Assembly: GCA_033977485.1 (NCBI GenBank)
Contig: CM066990.1
Location: 13,396,001 to 13,460,000, forward strand
Direction: 5' to 3'
Source: Hydrangea macrophylla
Lineage: Eukaryota; Streptophyta; Magnoliopsida; Cornales; Hydrangeaceae
DNA length: 64,000 nucleotides
A program made the translations under genes and the position numbers. Shown here piece after piece: positions 19,838-31,892 of the stretch (position 1 is the first letter of the stretch; each line of letters begins with the position of its first letter). The notes below the pieces were generated by a model. It searched no databases and was not told where the DNA came from. It saw only the letters and a program-made list of their open reading frames with translations.

Positions 19838-21010
19838 TCCCCTTCGCTGAGGACCATGAATGTTGAACCTCTGCCGGTGAAGTGATGGTGTTTGGGATTC
19901 TTGCTAGAAAACCAAATGAAGATGCTCTTTAAAAAAAATAAATAAAAAGAATAAGTGAGTCACTGTGACATTCCATTTGAGATCAAGTCAAGTCTAGTCG
20001 AGTCTGTTGTATGTTTTGTCTATTTCAAGTTTAGTCTTGTGGTCGAGTCTGTCTGTCACCGAGTTGTTAATGAGTCCGTAATCCTTCTCTACTGATGGAA
20101 TGAAGTCTCATTTTGCCTAATCTGATGTGCCTAGTCATAGATGCATGAATCGCTGAACTGAAGTGTCACTTTTCAAATTACCATGGATATTACTGTGCTA
20201 AAAAAAAAAAATTTTTTTTTTACTCAAACAAAATCCTGAAAGGTCAAAGTCAATTTTGCGCTGACACCGATGAAGAGCTGAGAATTGAATAGTCTTACTT
20301 TAAGAATTTAAAGATGTTCTTACCTCAATCTTGAAAAGACATACTTGAAACTGACTTGGGGCTCGCCCAATCCTTTTTCCACCATTTCGAAGCCTTAAGC
20401 CCAATCCAATTGGGAGCCACGCAATCTGTCCAATTGAAAGCAATGCAAACTTAGCCCTTGATGGTAGTCGAACATTTCAGTGAGTTTCATCTCCACTTTA
20501 AAAAAAAAACAAAAAAAAAAAAGAAAAGAAAAGAAAAAGCTCGCTAGGTTGAAAACCCGAAAGGGCACCTAGGCAAAAGTTAGAGCTGAAAAAGGTGTTG
20601 ATTTCCAAAATCTGACCCTAGCCAGTCAAAATGTTGGAGAAAATTTTGACGAAACAAATGAGAGAATCATACGCTTCAAGATACATCTTAAGAACGTGCC
20701 AAGATCACATTTCAAAAGGCACGGAATGACCACAAATAAATTCCGAGAACTGACATGCACATTCTGGAATTCTGAGATTGCGATTGAAAGATCTCACAAG
20801 AATCGACTACATTAAAAAGCAAAATTGACTGGCTAGGCAAAAGTGAAAAGGATCAATCCTCAAAACAAAAAAGAAAAAGAAAAAGAAAAGAAGGGGAGAT
20901 TGAAACTGAATCCTTTTATTCAAAGCTACCACAAGTGGCTCAAGTTTGAACTTCTTTGACGATTGGTTTGAAAAACCCTCATACCTCAAACCAATTTCTT
21001 TCAAGCCTTG
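19838..21010 (+). repeat. Noncoding stretch after Gag, internal region 1
   Basis: No coding frame. It contains A-rich runs (20200-20220, 20500-20535, 20870-20895) and a repeated text CTCGCTAGGTTGAAAACCCG that recurs in variant form near 21391 and 21475. There is no sign of protease, RT or integrase, although autonomous relatives carry pol here. Confidence 0.7.
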
Positions 21011-21363
21011 CCTTGAACTACGCTCGACCTGATTCCCATTCGGGGATACGTAGGCAACCACATCGGTTCGGTCGACACCATCATAATCAAACCAATTTCT
21101 TTCAAGACCTTGCCTTGAACTACGCTCGACCTGATTCCCATTCGAGGATACGTAGGCAACTACATCGGTTCAGTCAATACCATCATAATCAAATCGATTT
21201 CCTTCAAGCCTTGCCTTGAACTACGCTCGACCTGATTCCCGCTCGGGGATACATAGGCAACCACAATGGTTCGGTCACCCTACCTACCTAAAAATCAACC
21301 CGCTTCTTTCCAACATGGCCCGAACTACGTTGGCCTGATCCCCACTTGGGGGTACGTAGGCAG
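21011..21363 (+). repeat. CTACG...CGTAG hairpin repeat array, copy 1
   Basis: Units of form CTACG-n-CCTGATTCCC-n-GGGGATACGTAG start near 21018, 21120, 21221 and 21325; the first three have a period near 102 bp. CTACG pairs with CGTAG, and CCC with GGG inside it. One more unit lies near 24380 just before the polypurine tract. Copy 2 runs 31893-32249 with an outlier near 35264. Confidence 0.8.
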
Positions 21364-21573
21364 ACTTTCAAAAAAGAAAAAGAAGGATGGCTCGCTAGGT
21401 CGAAAATCCGAAAGGACGCCTAGGCAAAAATTAGAGCTAAATCCAAAGTGAGCAATAACAAAAGAGAGAAAAGAGCTCGTTAGGTCACCTCACTGGTGCC
21501 TAGGCAAAAGTTATGAGCATTTGAGAGATTAAAGTCACGGTCCTTGCCTCAAGCCAGAAATCATCTTCCACAC

Positions 21574-21782
21574 TAAGGGCAAACTTTGGCTACTCGCCTT
21601 GTTTGCCTAAATTTTACTATCTACCCTTCATACAAGGGGCAAACTTCGGTCACCTACCTCGTTTGCCCAAAACCTCCAATGAACCTTCCTCCAAACTAGG
21701 GGCAAACTTCAGTCATTTACCTCGTTTGCCTACCGATCCCACTTCATGGCCTTCAAACTAAGGGCAAACTTCGTTTGCCACC
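21574..21782 (+). repeat. GGGGCAAAC...GTTTGCC repeat array, copy 1
   Basis: Four units of about 60 bp in which GGCAAAC can pair with GTTTGCC. The AGGGGCAAAC start equals the end of the element polypurine tract at 24566-24579. Copy 2 runs 32457-32665. Confidence 0.75.
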
Positions 21783-22317
21783 CGATCCCTATACACCAAT
21801 GGTAAGCCTTCAAGTCACACACATTGTCTTGAACAGATGGAAACGGAGCATCTTTTATTCTATAAGCTAAGGCACTAATTCAAAGCGCATCTTGGGAGAA
21901 GCAAAGAAATTTATTAGATCAGTAGGGAGGAATTTTCAAAAATACGATTCACAATCAAAGTGATGCCACGTTAAGGTGAAAAGTAAACACAAAAGAGAAA
22001 TGGTACATCATTTATGACAAGAGCACATTAAGTTTTGGCAAGTCGAGCTTGTTTCATTTCAGTGTCAAATGTGTCGCCCTCGCGCGTCGGTGTCTGTCAG
22101 TTTTTGAGTCTGAGTCTATCGTAGTCTCAAATGTGTAAGTCAATAGTGACAAATAATGGATTTTTCAAATCAAGTTATAAAGAGCATTCCAATGACAATA
22201 CAAGCAGGAGTACTAAACGCTATTACTGCACCAGTCAAGGCGTCAGCATGAGAAGCGTCAAAACTTGGGGAGAATTTCAACCCTTTCCAAACTGTCGAAA
22301 GTTAACCACCTTTGTTC

Positions 22318-22977
22318 ATGCAACATAAGTCCATAAGTGGCTGTTGATCTTTCATTTTTTGTCCATGCAACATAAGTCCATGAGTGGCTGTTGACTGTCT
22401 TCTTTCTTCATGCAACACAAGTCCATGAGTGGCTGTTGATCTTTCATCTTTCGTCCATGCAACATAAGTCCATGAGTGGCTGTTGACTGTCTTCTTTCTT
22501 CATGCAACATAAGTCCATGAGTGGCTGTTGATCCTTCATCTTTCGTCCATGCAACATAAGTCCATGAGTGGCTGTTGACTGTCTTCTTTCTTCATGCAAC
22601 ATAAGTCCATGAGTGGCTGTTGACTGTCTTCTTTCTTCATGCAACATAAGTCTATGAGTGGCTGTTGATGATCTTCCTTTCTCCTAGCAACATAAGTCCA
22701 TGAGTGGCTGTTGATCTTTCGTCTTTCTTCATGCAACATAAGTCCATGAGTGGCTGTTGATGATCTTCCTTTCTCCTAGCAACATAAGTCCATGAGTGGC
22801 TGTTGATGATCTTCCTTTCTCCTAGCAACATAAGTCCATGAGTGGCTGTTGTTCTTTCATCTTTCTTCATGCAACATAAGTCCATGAGTGGCTGTTGATC
22901 TTTCATCTTTCTTCATACAACATAAGCCCATGAGTGGCCGTTGATGACCTTCTTTCATCCTAAAGCAACATAAGTCC
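22318..22977 (+). repeat. 46-bp tandem repeats (CAACATAAGTCCATGAGTGG), copy 1
   Basis: About 15 units of 46-47 bp built on CAACATAAGTCCATGAGTGG followed by CTGTTG. CAACA can pair with TGTTG and CCA with TGG inside it. Small shifts of the variable linker give several minus-strand frames that are repeat artefacts. Copy 2 runs about 33200-33862 with the same order of unit variants. Confidence 0.9.
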
Positions 22978-23112
22978 ATCACTCTCCTCTTTCAATATCA
23001 AAACCTTAAGTGCCGCAGGCCATCTCCGTATCTCTCATCACAAATAGAATGATACCTTGACTCCCATTTAAAGGACGTATTTCCTTCTTCCTAGCAGAGT
23101 ACATTATCCTTC

Positions 23113-23720
23113 AGCTCCCGGAGGCCCTGATCGGCCCTCTTGGATTGAGCGCCGAGAGAGATTCTCAAAGAATCCATCAGCTCCCGAAGGCCCTAACCGG
23201 CTCTTTTGGATTGAGCATTGCGAGATCTGACTAACCACGAGAGATTCAGAGATGGATCCTGGTTCTAGGTCATGATTTGAAGAGAGATTCTCAGAGAGTC
23301 CATCAGATCCCAGAGGCCCTGACTGGCCCTCTTGGATTGAGCACCGAAAGAGATTCTCTGAGAACCCTACATCATCCCCTGAGGACAGAAACCAAAAGAT
23401 ACCAGCTCCCGGAGGCCCTGACCGGCCCTCTTGGATTGAGCGCCGAGAGAGATTCTTAGAGAGTCCATCAGCTCCCAAAGGCCCTAACCGGCTCTTTTGG
23501 ATTGAGCATTACGAGATCTGACCAACCACGAGAGATTCAGAGATGGATCCTGGTTCTAGGTCAAGATTTGAAGAGAGATTCTCAGAGAGTCCATCAGCTC
23601 CCGAAGGCCCTAACCGGCTCTTTTGGATTGAGCATTACAAAATCTGACCAACCACGAGAGATTCAGAGATGGATCCTGGTTCTAGGTCAAGAATTGAAGA
23701 GAGATTCTCAGAGAGTCCCC
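23113..23720 (+). repeat. GGAGGCCCTGACCGG composite repeats, copy 1
   Basis: Two alternating modules, CTCCCGGAGGCCCTGACCGG with CTTGGATTGAGC, and GAGAGATTCTCAGAGAGTCC, recur six or more times over 600 bp in composite units. CTCC/GGAG and GAGA/TCTC are short inverted repeats inside the modules. Open frames here are artefacts. Copy 2 runs about 33996-34603. Confidence 0.8.
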
Positions 23721-23859
23721 TACCATCCCCAGCAGAAGATAGCAGAAGTCCGAACCGATTCTCCGGACTTGTCATCATTAGGATCGGCCAAAACATCACC
23801 CGCAGTCAAATCACCCCGATTCCCATGGCAAGCACTGTCTATTCACAATCCGTGTCTAC

Positions 23860-23990
23860 TGATTATCATGAGCTTTCTCACCTGTCAGTCATTATGAGTT
23901 TCCTCACTTATCGTGTGCTTCTTCACTCCGGTTATCTCACCTGTCAATTATCGTGAGCTACCTCACTTATCATGAGCCTCCTCACTTTGG
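23860..23990 (+). repeat. Short TTATCATGAGC / CTCACCTGTCA repeats, copy 1
   Basis: Degenerate units of about 25-30 bp such as TTATCATGAGC...CTCAC and TTATCGTGAGC...CTCAC. Copy 2 runs about 34743-34872. Confidence 0.55.
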
Positions 23991-24565
23991 TTATTATAAA
24001 ACTGTCGGTTATCATGAACTCCCTCGCCTATGGGTTATCCTTAGTTGTCATCCTCAGGGACCCCACATCTGACTACATTCGTTCGCAAAGCACACTTCCC
24101 AAATTCCAGAAGTTTGCCTCTAGACCCAGAGTCTTCTAAACCTTGATGTCTTTATCCGAGTCATCTACCACATCACAGTCACAAACACTAGCACAACACC
24201 GGCCCACTCGGAGTGGCACACCCCACATCACCTGCTCATACTAGGATCATAACACTAGACATGATAGGACTCGTGACACAATTCATATCACATCCATGCA
24301 TTGCATATCACTCTTTTAGCATAGCATCCGCTTGATTGTTGTGTATGTGCATGTGTGATTGGTTCCTTTGTGCCCTGAACTACGTCCTGGTCTGATTCCC
24401 CTTGGGATACGTAGGCAGCTCACGCAGAGCGCGACCAGCACTAGCCTCAGCATCATTGCATCTTTTGCAACGCTTTTTATCCTAAATCTATAGCCTCCAA
24501 AAAGTCCTGTCTCTTCAAAACTTTGGCACTCGCTTGCGACATGCGTTGCCTCACAAGTTCCTGCC

Positions 24566-24579
24566 AAAGAGGGGCAAAC
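24566..24579 (+). other. Polypurine tract, internal region 1
   Basis: AAAGAGGGGCAAAC directly before LTR 2. The second copy is at 35449-35462 before LTR 3. Confidence 0.85.
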
Positions 24580-27500
24580 TGTAGACACCCCATTTTGTCG
24601 GCTATCAGATTTAGGAGAACCATAGCTTGGTGGTTCACAATGATCGAAAAAGGACTCAAAAGGACTCCTGGAAGTTGGTTCTATTTCTCAAAATGCTCAG
24701 AATGACCAAAATACCCTTGAAAGCCCAAAGCTCCCAGATTTGGACCAAAAGTTCTGGAAACATACTACGTCATAAGAAAAATGATAAATAGAGTTTTTAA
24801 GTAAAATCGGATAAAATCGTCAGCTCCCAGAGACCCCCGAAAGTCTCGAAAGTTCCCGGAAAGTCCCCGTTGATCGGTTTGACCAAGGTTTGACCAGTTT
24901 GACCAAAGTTGGACCAAGTTTGACCAAGTTTGACCAAAATCGTCCGAATTCACCGGAATCATTCTAGATCATGAGAAAAGTATTAAAATGAGTTTTAAAA
25001 GAAAATCGAGCGAAAACGTCAACTCTTGGGAACTCCCAGAAGTTTCCAGAACTTCCCGAAAATCTCAGGTTTGACCAGTTTGACCCAAATTTGACTTTAA
25101 AACCGGGGCACCGAAACAATTTTCAAATATTTTTCATGGATACTAGAGGTCGATAGCTTTCAAACGGTATGTCGCACGCAATTTTCGGGTTTAAAACGAG
25201 TTTATTATGAATTTCCAAAGATGAAAAAGGCGATCAAATCGGCCTTTATCGTAAATACAACAAAACTTTTCAAAGTGACCTATCTCCAAAATATTTGTTA
25301 TATAAAGTAGACTCCATTACCTTTCCAACGGTATATCACAACCTCAATTTGGAGTTCGTACGCATTTTCTGTGAATTTCGGACGAAATAGGGCCTTTTCG
25401 CGAATACCGGAACCTCTGGGGGCGTAAACAGCATTATCTGGATGAAGGAGGAGTAGTGCCGCCGCGGCACTGGCCTAGTGCCGCCGTGGCACTCCCCTCC
25501 AGATTAGTGTATTTTTGTCATTTTTCTTGGGGATTCATTTTGATTAATTGAAAACCAAAACGATGTAGTTTTATGTTCACAGATGTTTGGGACCAATGGG
25601 AACACTTCTAAAATCCCAAAACCTCCCCAAATTGGCGTATATAAACCCTCCATTGCTCTTCATTTTGGGGGGGCCAAGTGCAAAAGCTTGAAAAGTTGTA
25701 GAGAAGAAGAGAGATAGAGATAGGTTTAGAAGAGAGAAAAGGAGCTTCCTCCTACTATTTTGCTATAGAAAGTGAGTTCTAATCTTGTGTTCTTCCATTA
25801 CCTCTCTCATACTTCACATCCCAAACACCCCCAATCACCATTCTTGAGTATTCTTGAGTTAGGAAGCTACTTCCATGTCTAAATGTCAAAATCTATGAGT
25901 GAAACACCAAGCTACAAGTCCAAAATCACATTGATTATCATCCATTGATTGTTATTTACTTGCTTGTTCATATTATGTTCATCTCTTCTTACCTCATTTC
26001 TTTTTATTTTTCTTTATTTACTTACTTTTTCATCATCATCTAAATGATGACATGAAGTTTGAGGTGATTGAATCCTTATGGATAGTAGCTCTTGACCTCA
26101 AAAACATGTTTGATAGATGATGATCATAACTTCAATACCTCCAAGGTATTCTTGAAGTGTATTGAAGTTATGTTCTAATAAAAATAAATCTTTCCAACAA
26201 TCTTGGAGGTTCTTGATGATGAGTTTGATGTTGAAATTTCAAGTGGCTATAATTTTCATTGAGTATTGAAAATATGCTTTCAAAACATCTACTTCAAAAC
26301 CCCTCTTAAAACCCCTCATTTTAATCTCAAGAAAGAAAACTCTAGTTTTTCCCAAAACTTTCAAAACAGTGAGTCAAAACAGTGAATAATCTGAGTTCAA
26401 AGATTTTCCTAGAACTCAATACTCAACATATGGATGCAAGGCCACTTGGAAAGTCTTCCTAACCCATTGGAGAACACCCATGATTTTTGGTTTGACTTGG
26501 AAGTACTTGGAAATGGTCCATTTGGATCCAAACATTCCTTCCAGACATTCTATTTTTGCTGTCACAGCAACTAGGTCCACTTCCAACCTCTTTTTCAGAA
26601 CACTTTTCCAAAAGGGGTGGTCCTAACTTATTTTTCCCTCAAACTTCAATGTCTTAGGAAACTCTTTGTATAAAATGGGCCTCTAGATCATTCGTTTTCA
26701 TTTTCTAAGCATTTCTAACATTTCAGTCGACAGTACGGACTCTGTTTCTGAGTGACCTTTGTTGTTTATGTGATTTCTCTCAATCTGTAGTAGTTATTAA
26801 AGATTGGATTTTTGGATTGTATTCTAGACACAATAAGAAACATCTCCATAAAAAATCATGCATTGAAAACATTCCTAACCCCTCTTTTCAATTTTCCAAA
26901 GATCTAGTTACTGTTTTGTCCACTATTCACAGCAAGCACATTTTAACTTTCATTCTTTGATTTGATGCTTATATGCCTTCCAAATTAGTTCATATCTTAG
27001 GAAGTAGTTCATACTACATTTGTACATATCCCATGATGATTTCATTCATTCATTCATACACATTATAGACTTCTAAGTCATTCTAGGAATCCATGAACAC
27101 AAAGCACACTACAACCTTGGCACATTCTAGATACATACATTGCATCCATGCAAGATTTGGGGCCTCCATGGCTCCTAATCTAAGAAGATTATAAGGAATG
27201 AACTTGATCACACGTTCATGCTTCCCCCGATCTAATCTTCCTTTCTCATCCGTCCCGGGGATTGAGAGGTCTTCTTTTCTTAAAGATTAACACGCATCAT
27301 ACTAGTTTTCTAAGCATATTTCGTTTTCTTTATTTATTTGTTTCAAGAACAATTCATGTCTCCTTTAGATTAGGAAAACTTGACTACTTAATATATGATT
27401 AGACGATTTTTCCTAGGTTTATTTGTGTGATTTTCACTTTACATTGTATGATATTTGACTTAGATCTTATGAATGATATCTTATCTTTTGATTTTCAATT

Positions 27501-27912
27501 TCAAGATTCTTATGTGATGTAATATACTATCATAGTATTAATTGCCGAACCATACATAGTATAAGATGATTATTTGGATGCTAATTGAGGCCCGTTGAGA
27601 GACGGGGCGAGTTGAGGGTGTTTTAGTCGTGACAAAGGCTCCTTCCTCTCTCGTACCAAAAACCCCGAGCCAAGTTCTTTGGTTATGAAGGGTCGGTGTC
27701 CTTTATCCGTTTGGGTGAGTCAAAATTAGGTTTCTTGGTTCCTTAAAGACCAAGTGGCGACTCTGTATCTGTTTTCGAAAGACCTTCTTTTCTTCGAAAT
27801 CAACCTCTTGTTTTCTTTCAAATCAATTCCAAAATAAAGGAAAATCAATTCTGAAACCCCGGAAACAAAGAGGAAAAACCGGGGAGTGGACGACGGATTC
27901 CGCGTGTCCACA
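24580..27912 (+). mobile_element. LTR 2 of nested Tat/Ogre-type tandem (middle, shared)
   Basis: 3333 bp, with a polypurine tract on the left and a primer site on the right. It serves as 3' LTR of internal region 1 and 5' LTR of internal region 2. Two GC hairpins at 25456-25470 and 25478-25492, TATA at 25638-25645. Confidence 0.93.
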
Positions 27913-27915
27913 ATC

Positions 27916-27934
27916 TGGCGACTCCACTGGGGAT
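27916..27934 (+). other. tRNA-Arg primer binding site, internal region 2
   Basis: TGGCGACTCCACTGGGGAT, a full match to the complement of the plant tRNA-Arg(ACG) 3' end. Confidence 0.9.
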
Positions 27935-28305
27935 TTTTATTTTAAAACAAAATAATACAGAGGTTTGACTCATAAGAAGCATCCTTAAAATCATCTTTTT
28001 ACTGTGTTTGATTCACCGCATTGCACTCTTGCATTTCCCCCCCTCCGACTGTGTCTGAAACGTGGCGCTGAAATTCTTCAGGTCTTGCTGTGCCAGGGCA
28101 CAAGTCACCGTTGATACTGTACCTTCCAAGGTATATCAAAAAGAGTAACAACCTCCGTACTGTCTCTCTGACGGTATATTGGAACTCTCGTCAACGGACC
28201 CTCTTTGACTAAACCCAACCTTTGCATATAGATTCCTGTAGAACCTTTCATAGGACTGTTCATTTATCTTTTCAGATAGGACAATGTGATATAACTGCTG
28301 TATGC

Positions 28306-28462
28306 CCTGACGGGATTACCTGCGCGGTGTAGACGCTTATGTGGCATGAGGCAGAACTTCTTTCTTATGATCCCCAAGGCAATCACTCACATGTGATCAC
28401 ATTGAGTTGACCTGCCTAGGCACCATGACAAGGATGTCTGCTCCATGTTCACAAAGATATAC
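28306..28462 (+). other. 157-bp segment present only in internal region 2
   Basis: Between TATGC and ACCGCAAACC the second internal region has 157 bp that internal region 1 (near 17575) lacks. The sequence contains no obvious duplication at its ends, so a deletion in copy 1 is more likely than an insertion in copy 2. Confidence 0.85.
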
Positions 28463-28539
28463 ACCGCAAACCTTGTTTGTTGGTCCTAGGACATAGGAGT
28501 ATGAAAACTAGCTAGACAGTATGATCACCATCATAACCT

Positions 28540-29075
28540 GTTTCTCCCAGAAACTCTGTCTAGATATCCCAGATATAACCATATTAACCAGTTTCTCCCA
28601 GAAACTCTGTCTAGATATCCCAGATATAACCATATTAACCAGTTTCTCCCAGAAACTCTGTCCAGATACCCCAGATATAAGCATATTAACCAGTTTCTCC
28701 CAGAAACTCTGTCCAGATATCCCAGATATAACCATATTAACCAGTTTTTCCCCGAAACTCTATCCAGATATCCCATATATAACCATATTAACCAAATTTT
28801 CCCAGAAACTCTGTCTAAATCTACCTGATTTCCTAGATATACCAGTTTCTCCCAGAAACTCTGTCCTATCTTCCCAGATATACTTGTTTCTCCCAGAAAC
28901 TCTATCCATATTTCTCAGAAATACCCAAAATACCAGTTTCTCCTAGAAGCTCAGTCCAAATCAACCAGAAATCCTTATTTCTCCTAGAAACTCAAATGAC
29001 TTCTAGAAATTTCTCCAAATCTTCCAAATCTCTGTTTCTCCCAGAAACTCTATCCAAAATTCCCGAAGTATCCCA
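28540..29075 (+). repeat. 51-bp tandem repeats, copy 2
   Basis: Same array as at 17640-18190, with the same unit order and a few base changes. Confidence 0.9.
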
Positions 29076-29452
29076 GAAATCCCTGTTATCCCTTGGTGAT
29101 CATACTGGAAAGTAAGGTTAGCACACTCTGTATGGCTAGGACCTTATTTGTTTAACTATTATCTGTTAAAAGTAGGGGCATCATATAGATTAGGGCTTGC
29201 ATCCGCATGCTTGTCTCATGTGCATGCACCATTCTCATCAGTCTGCGCACACTATCTCAGTCAGTCTGTACATAAGTCAGTCCATTAACATCACTGTCAT
29301 TGTCTCTCTAGTCATCATTATCAGAATCTGATACACTCTTCTCGAATCTATAGGTCATTATAGATTCCCAAAATCAGCCACTGAGATCCCCATCCTGGGT
29401 CAGAAGTTCGAACAGTCATTTGGTTAGAATCAGTCCGCCGAGAAAATTCAAC

Positions 29453-30724
29453 ATGAATTAGAAAACTTTGGAAGCCAAGGTCACTGAATTAATTAATCAA
29501 CAGTCAGATCGGCTGACTCAAGTTCTGAAATTTATGGAAGAGTTCCGACAACAGCAACCACAGTACCCACCTAGGTTCCCACCACCACAAGCGTTCGTGC
29601 CACCACCACTGCCTGGATTTGGATCGCCTCCCAAAAATAATGGGGAAGAAGAATGGCTTCAAGGGGTCCCGCCATCTGTATATGAGAAAAAGCTCCAAGA
29701 GAAAATGGATAAGGTCGACAAGCTTGAGAACATACTAAGAAAGAGTAAGGGAGTCGACGATTACATGTTAGATCTGGAAGGATTGTTTGAGCCCAACAAG
29801 GTGAGGCTACCTGAGAACTTCAAGATGCCTGAAATCGACCGTTTTGACGGAATTGGAAATCCGAAGAGCCACGTGAAGTTTTGTATGAGCATTTTCCAGT
29901 CAATGGGCTGCACCCATGAGCACATAGCTATGCTGTACCCTCAAACCCTCCAGAAAGCCGCACTATCCTGGTTCCTAACCCTTGAAACTTCCAAGACCCG
30001 AGTTTGGGAAGATGTTGCTAGAACTTTCATTGATCACTACTCCTACAACCAAGAGCTTGATGTCACCGTCCGAGATCTGGAAACTACCAGGCAGAATTTT
30101 AATGAGTCCTTCACTGCATTCTTGAGCAGATGGAGGAATAAAGTAGCCCAAATGATCCACAGGCCTGTTGAGAAAGAGCAAGTACGTATATTGGTCAAGA
30201 ACCTGCAACCAGTATACCATGAAAAACTATTCTACCAGTCCATCTCAACATTTGAAGAGTTGTTTGAGGTTGGAACTAGAATCGAGGATGCTGTCTGTGA
30301 AGGCAAGATCAATGGAGCTGGGTCACTGAAAAAGGACAAGAGACCCCACACCTTTGGTGAAGATCAAGAGAGCCTAGATGTCAATGCCTTAAGCCCATCA
30401 TCAAGCCAAAATGACTGCAGTAAGCGGCACAAGAAAGGAAACCAAAGAGTCTTCACACCACTTGACATGAGCTTATCCTCCGCTCTCAATCACCTTGTTC
30501 AAAAGGGCCACCTTGTACATTTGGAGCCCAGTAAGCCTCCTAATCACCCACCTCCTGGGTATAATGAATCCAAGTATTGTGATTACCACCAAGACCAAGG
30601 CCATGAGACCGACAACTGTAAGAGGCTCCGTCACTCAATTCAGGATCTCTTAGATGATGCGCCGCACCCCAATCCAATCCACCACCTCGGTCTCGACCAA
30701 CCCTTGACCTATCCGTTTAAATGA
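29453..30724 (+). pseudogene. gag: Tat/Ogre-type Gag, copy 2
   Basis: Second copy of the Gag frame, 418 codons from TTG at 29468, differing from copy 1 at only three residues (P to S in the Pro-rich linker, I to V in KSKGVDDY, T to I in RFDGIGNP). The ATG at 29453 is again followed by TAG, at 29459-29461. The shared stop means it predates the duplication of the unit, so either Gag starts elsewhere or the source copy was already defective. All domains described for copy 1 are present, including the C-terminal zinc finger. No pol follows before the polypurine tract at 35449. Confidence 0.88.
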
Positions 30725-31892
30725 TCCCCTTCGCTGAGGACCATGAATGTTGAACCTGTGCCGGTGAAGTGATGGTGTTTGGGATTCTTGCTAGAAAACC
30801 AAATGAAGATGCTCTTTAAAAAAAATAAATAAAAAGAATAAGTGAGTCACTGTGACATTCCATTTGAGATCAAGTCGAGTCTAGTCGAGTCTGTTGTATG
30901 TTTTGTCTATTCAAGTTTAGTCTTGTGGTCGAGTCTGTCTGTCACCGAGTTGTTAATGAGTCCATACTCCTTCTCTACTGATGGAATGAAGTCTCATTTT
31001 GCCTAATCTGATGTGCCTAGTCATAGATGCATGAATCGCTGAGCTGAAGTGTCACTTTTCAAATTACCATGGATATTACTGTGCTAAAAAAAAAAAATTT
31101 TTTTACTCAAACAAAATCCTGAAAGGTCAAAGTCAATTTTGCGCTGACACCGATGAAGAGCTGAGAATTGAATAGTCTTACTTTAAGAATTTAAAGATGT
31201 TCTTACCTCAATCTTGAAAAGACATACTTGAAACTGACTTGGGGCTCGCCCAATCCTTTTTCCACCATTTCGAAGCCTTAAGCCCAATCCAATTGGGAGC
31301 CACGCAATCTGTCCAATTGAAAGCAATGCAAACTTAGCCCTTGATGGTAGTCGAACATTTCAGTGAGTTTCATCTCCACTTTAAAAAAAAAACAAAAAAA
31401 AAAAAGAAAAGAAAAGAAAAAGCTCGCTAGGTTGAAAACCCGAAAGGGCACCTAGGCAAAAGTTAGAGCTGAAAAAGGTGTTGATTTTCAAAATCTGACC
31501 CTAGCCAGTCAAAATGTTGGAGAAAATTTTGACGAAACAAATGAGAGAATCATACGCTTCAAGATACATCTTAAGAACGTGCCAAGATCACATTTCAAAA
31601 GGCACGGAATGACCACAAATAAATTCCGAGAACTGACATGCACATTCTGGAATTCTGAGATTGCGATTGAAAGATCTCACAAGAATCGACTACATTAAAA
31701 AGAAAAATTGACTGGCTAGGCAAAAGTGAAAAGGATCAATCCTCAAAACAAAAAGAAAAAGAAAAAGAAAAGAAGGGGAGATTGAAACTGAATCCTTTTA
31801 TTCAAAGCTACCACAAGTGGCTCAAGTTTGAACTTCTTTGACGATTGGTTTGAAAAACCCTCATACCTCAAACCAATTTCTTTCAAGCCTTG
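30725..31892 (+). repeat. Noncoding stretch after Gag, internal region 2
   Basis: Near-identical to 19838-21010; differences are mainly in A/T run lengths and single bases. No coding frame. Confidence 0.7.

Noticed and set aside
22444..22906. Repeated minus-strand frames (MLHEERRQSTATHGL type) in both internal regions
   Set aside because: Products of the 46-bp tandem array; the frame shifts between units and the peptide is just the translated repeat.
24316..24588. 90-codon minus-strand frame repeated at 35199-35471
   Set aside because: Present twice only because the internal region is duplicated; antisense to the element and spanning the polypurine tract.
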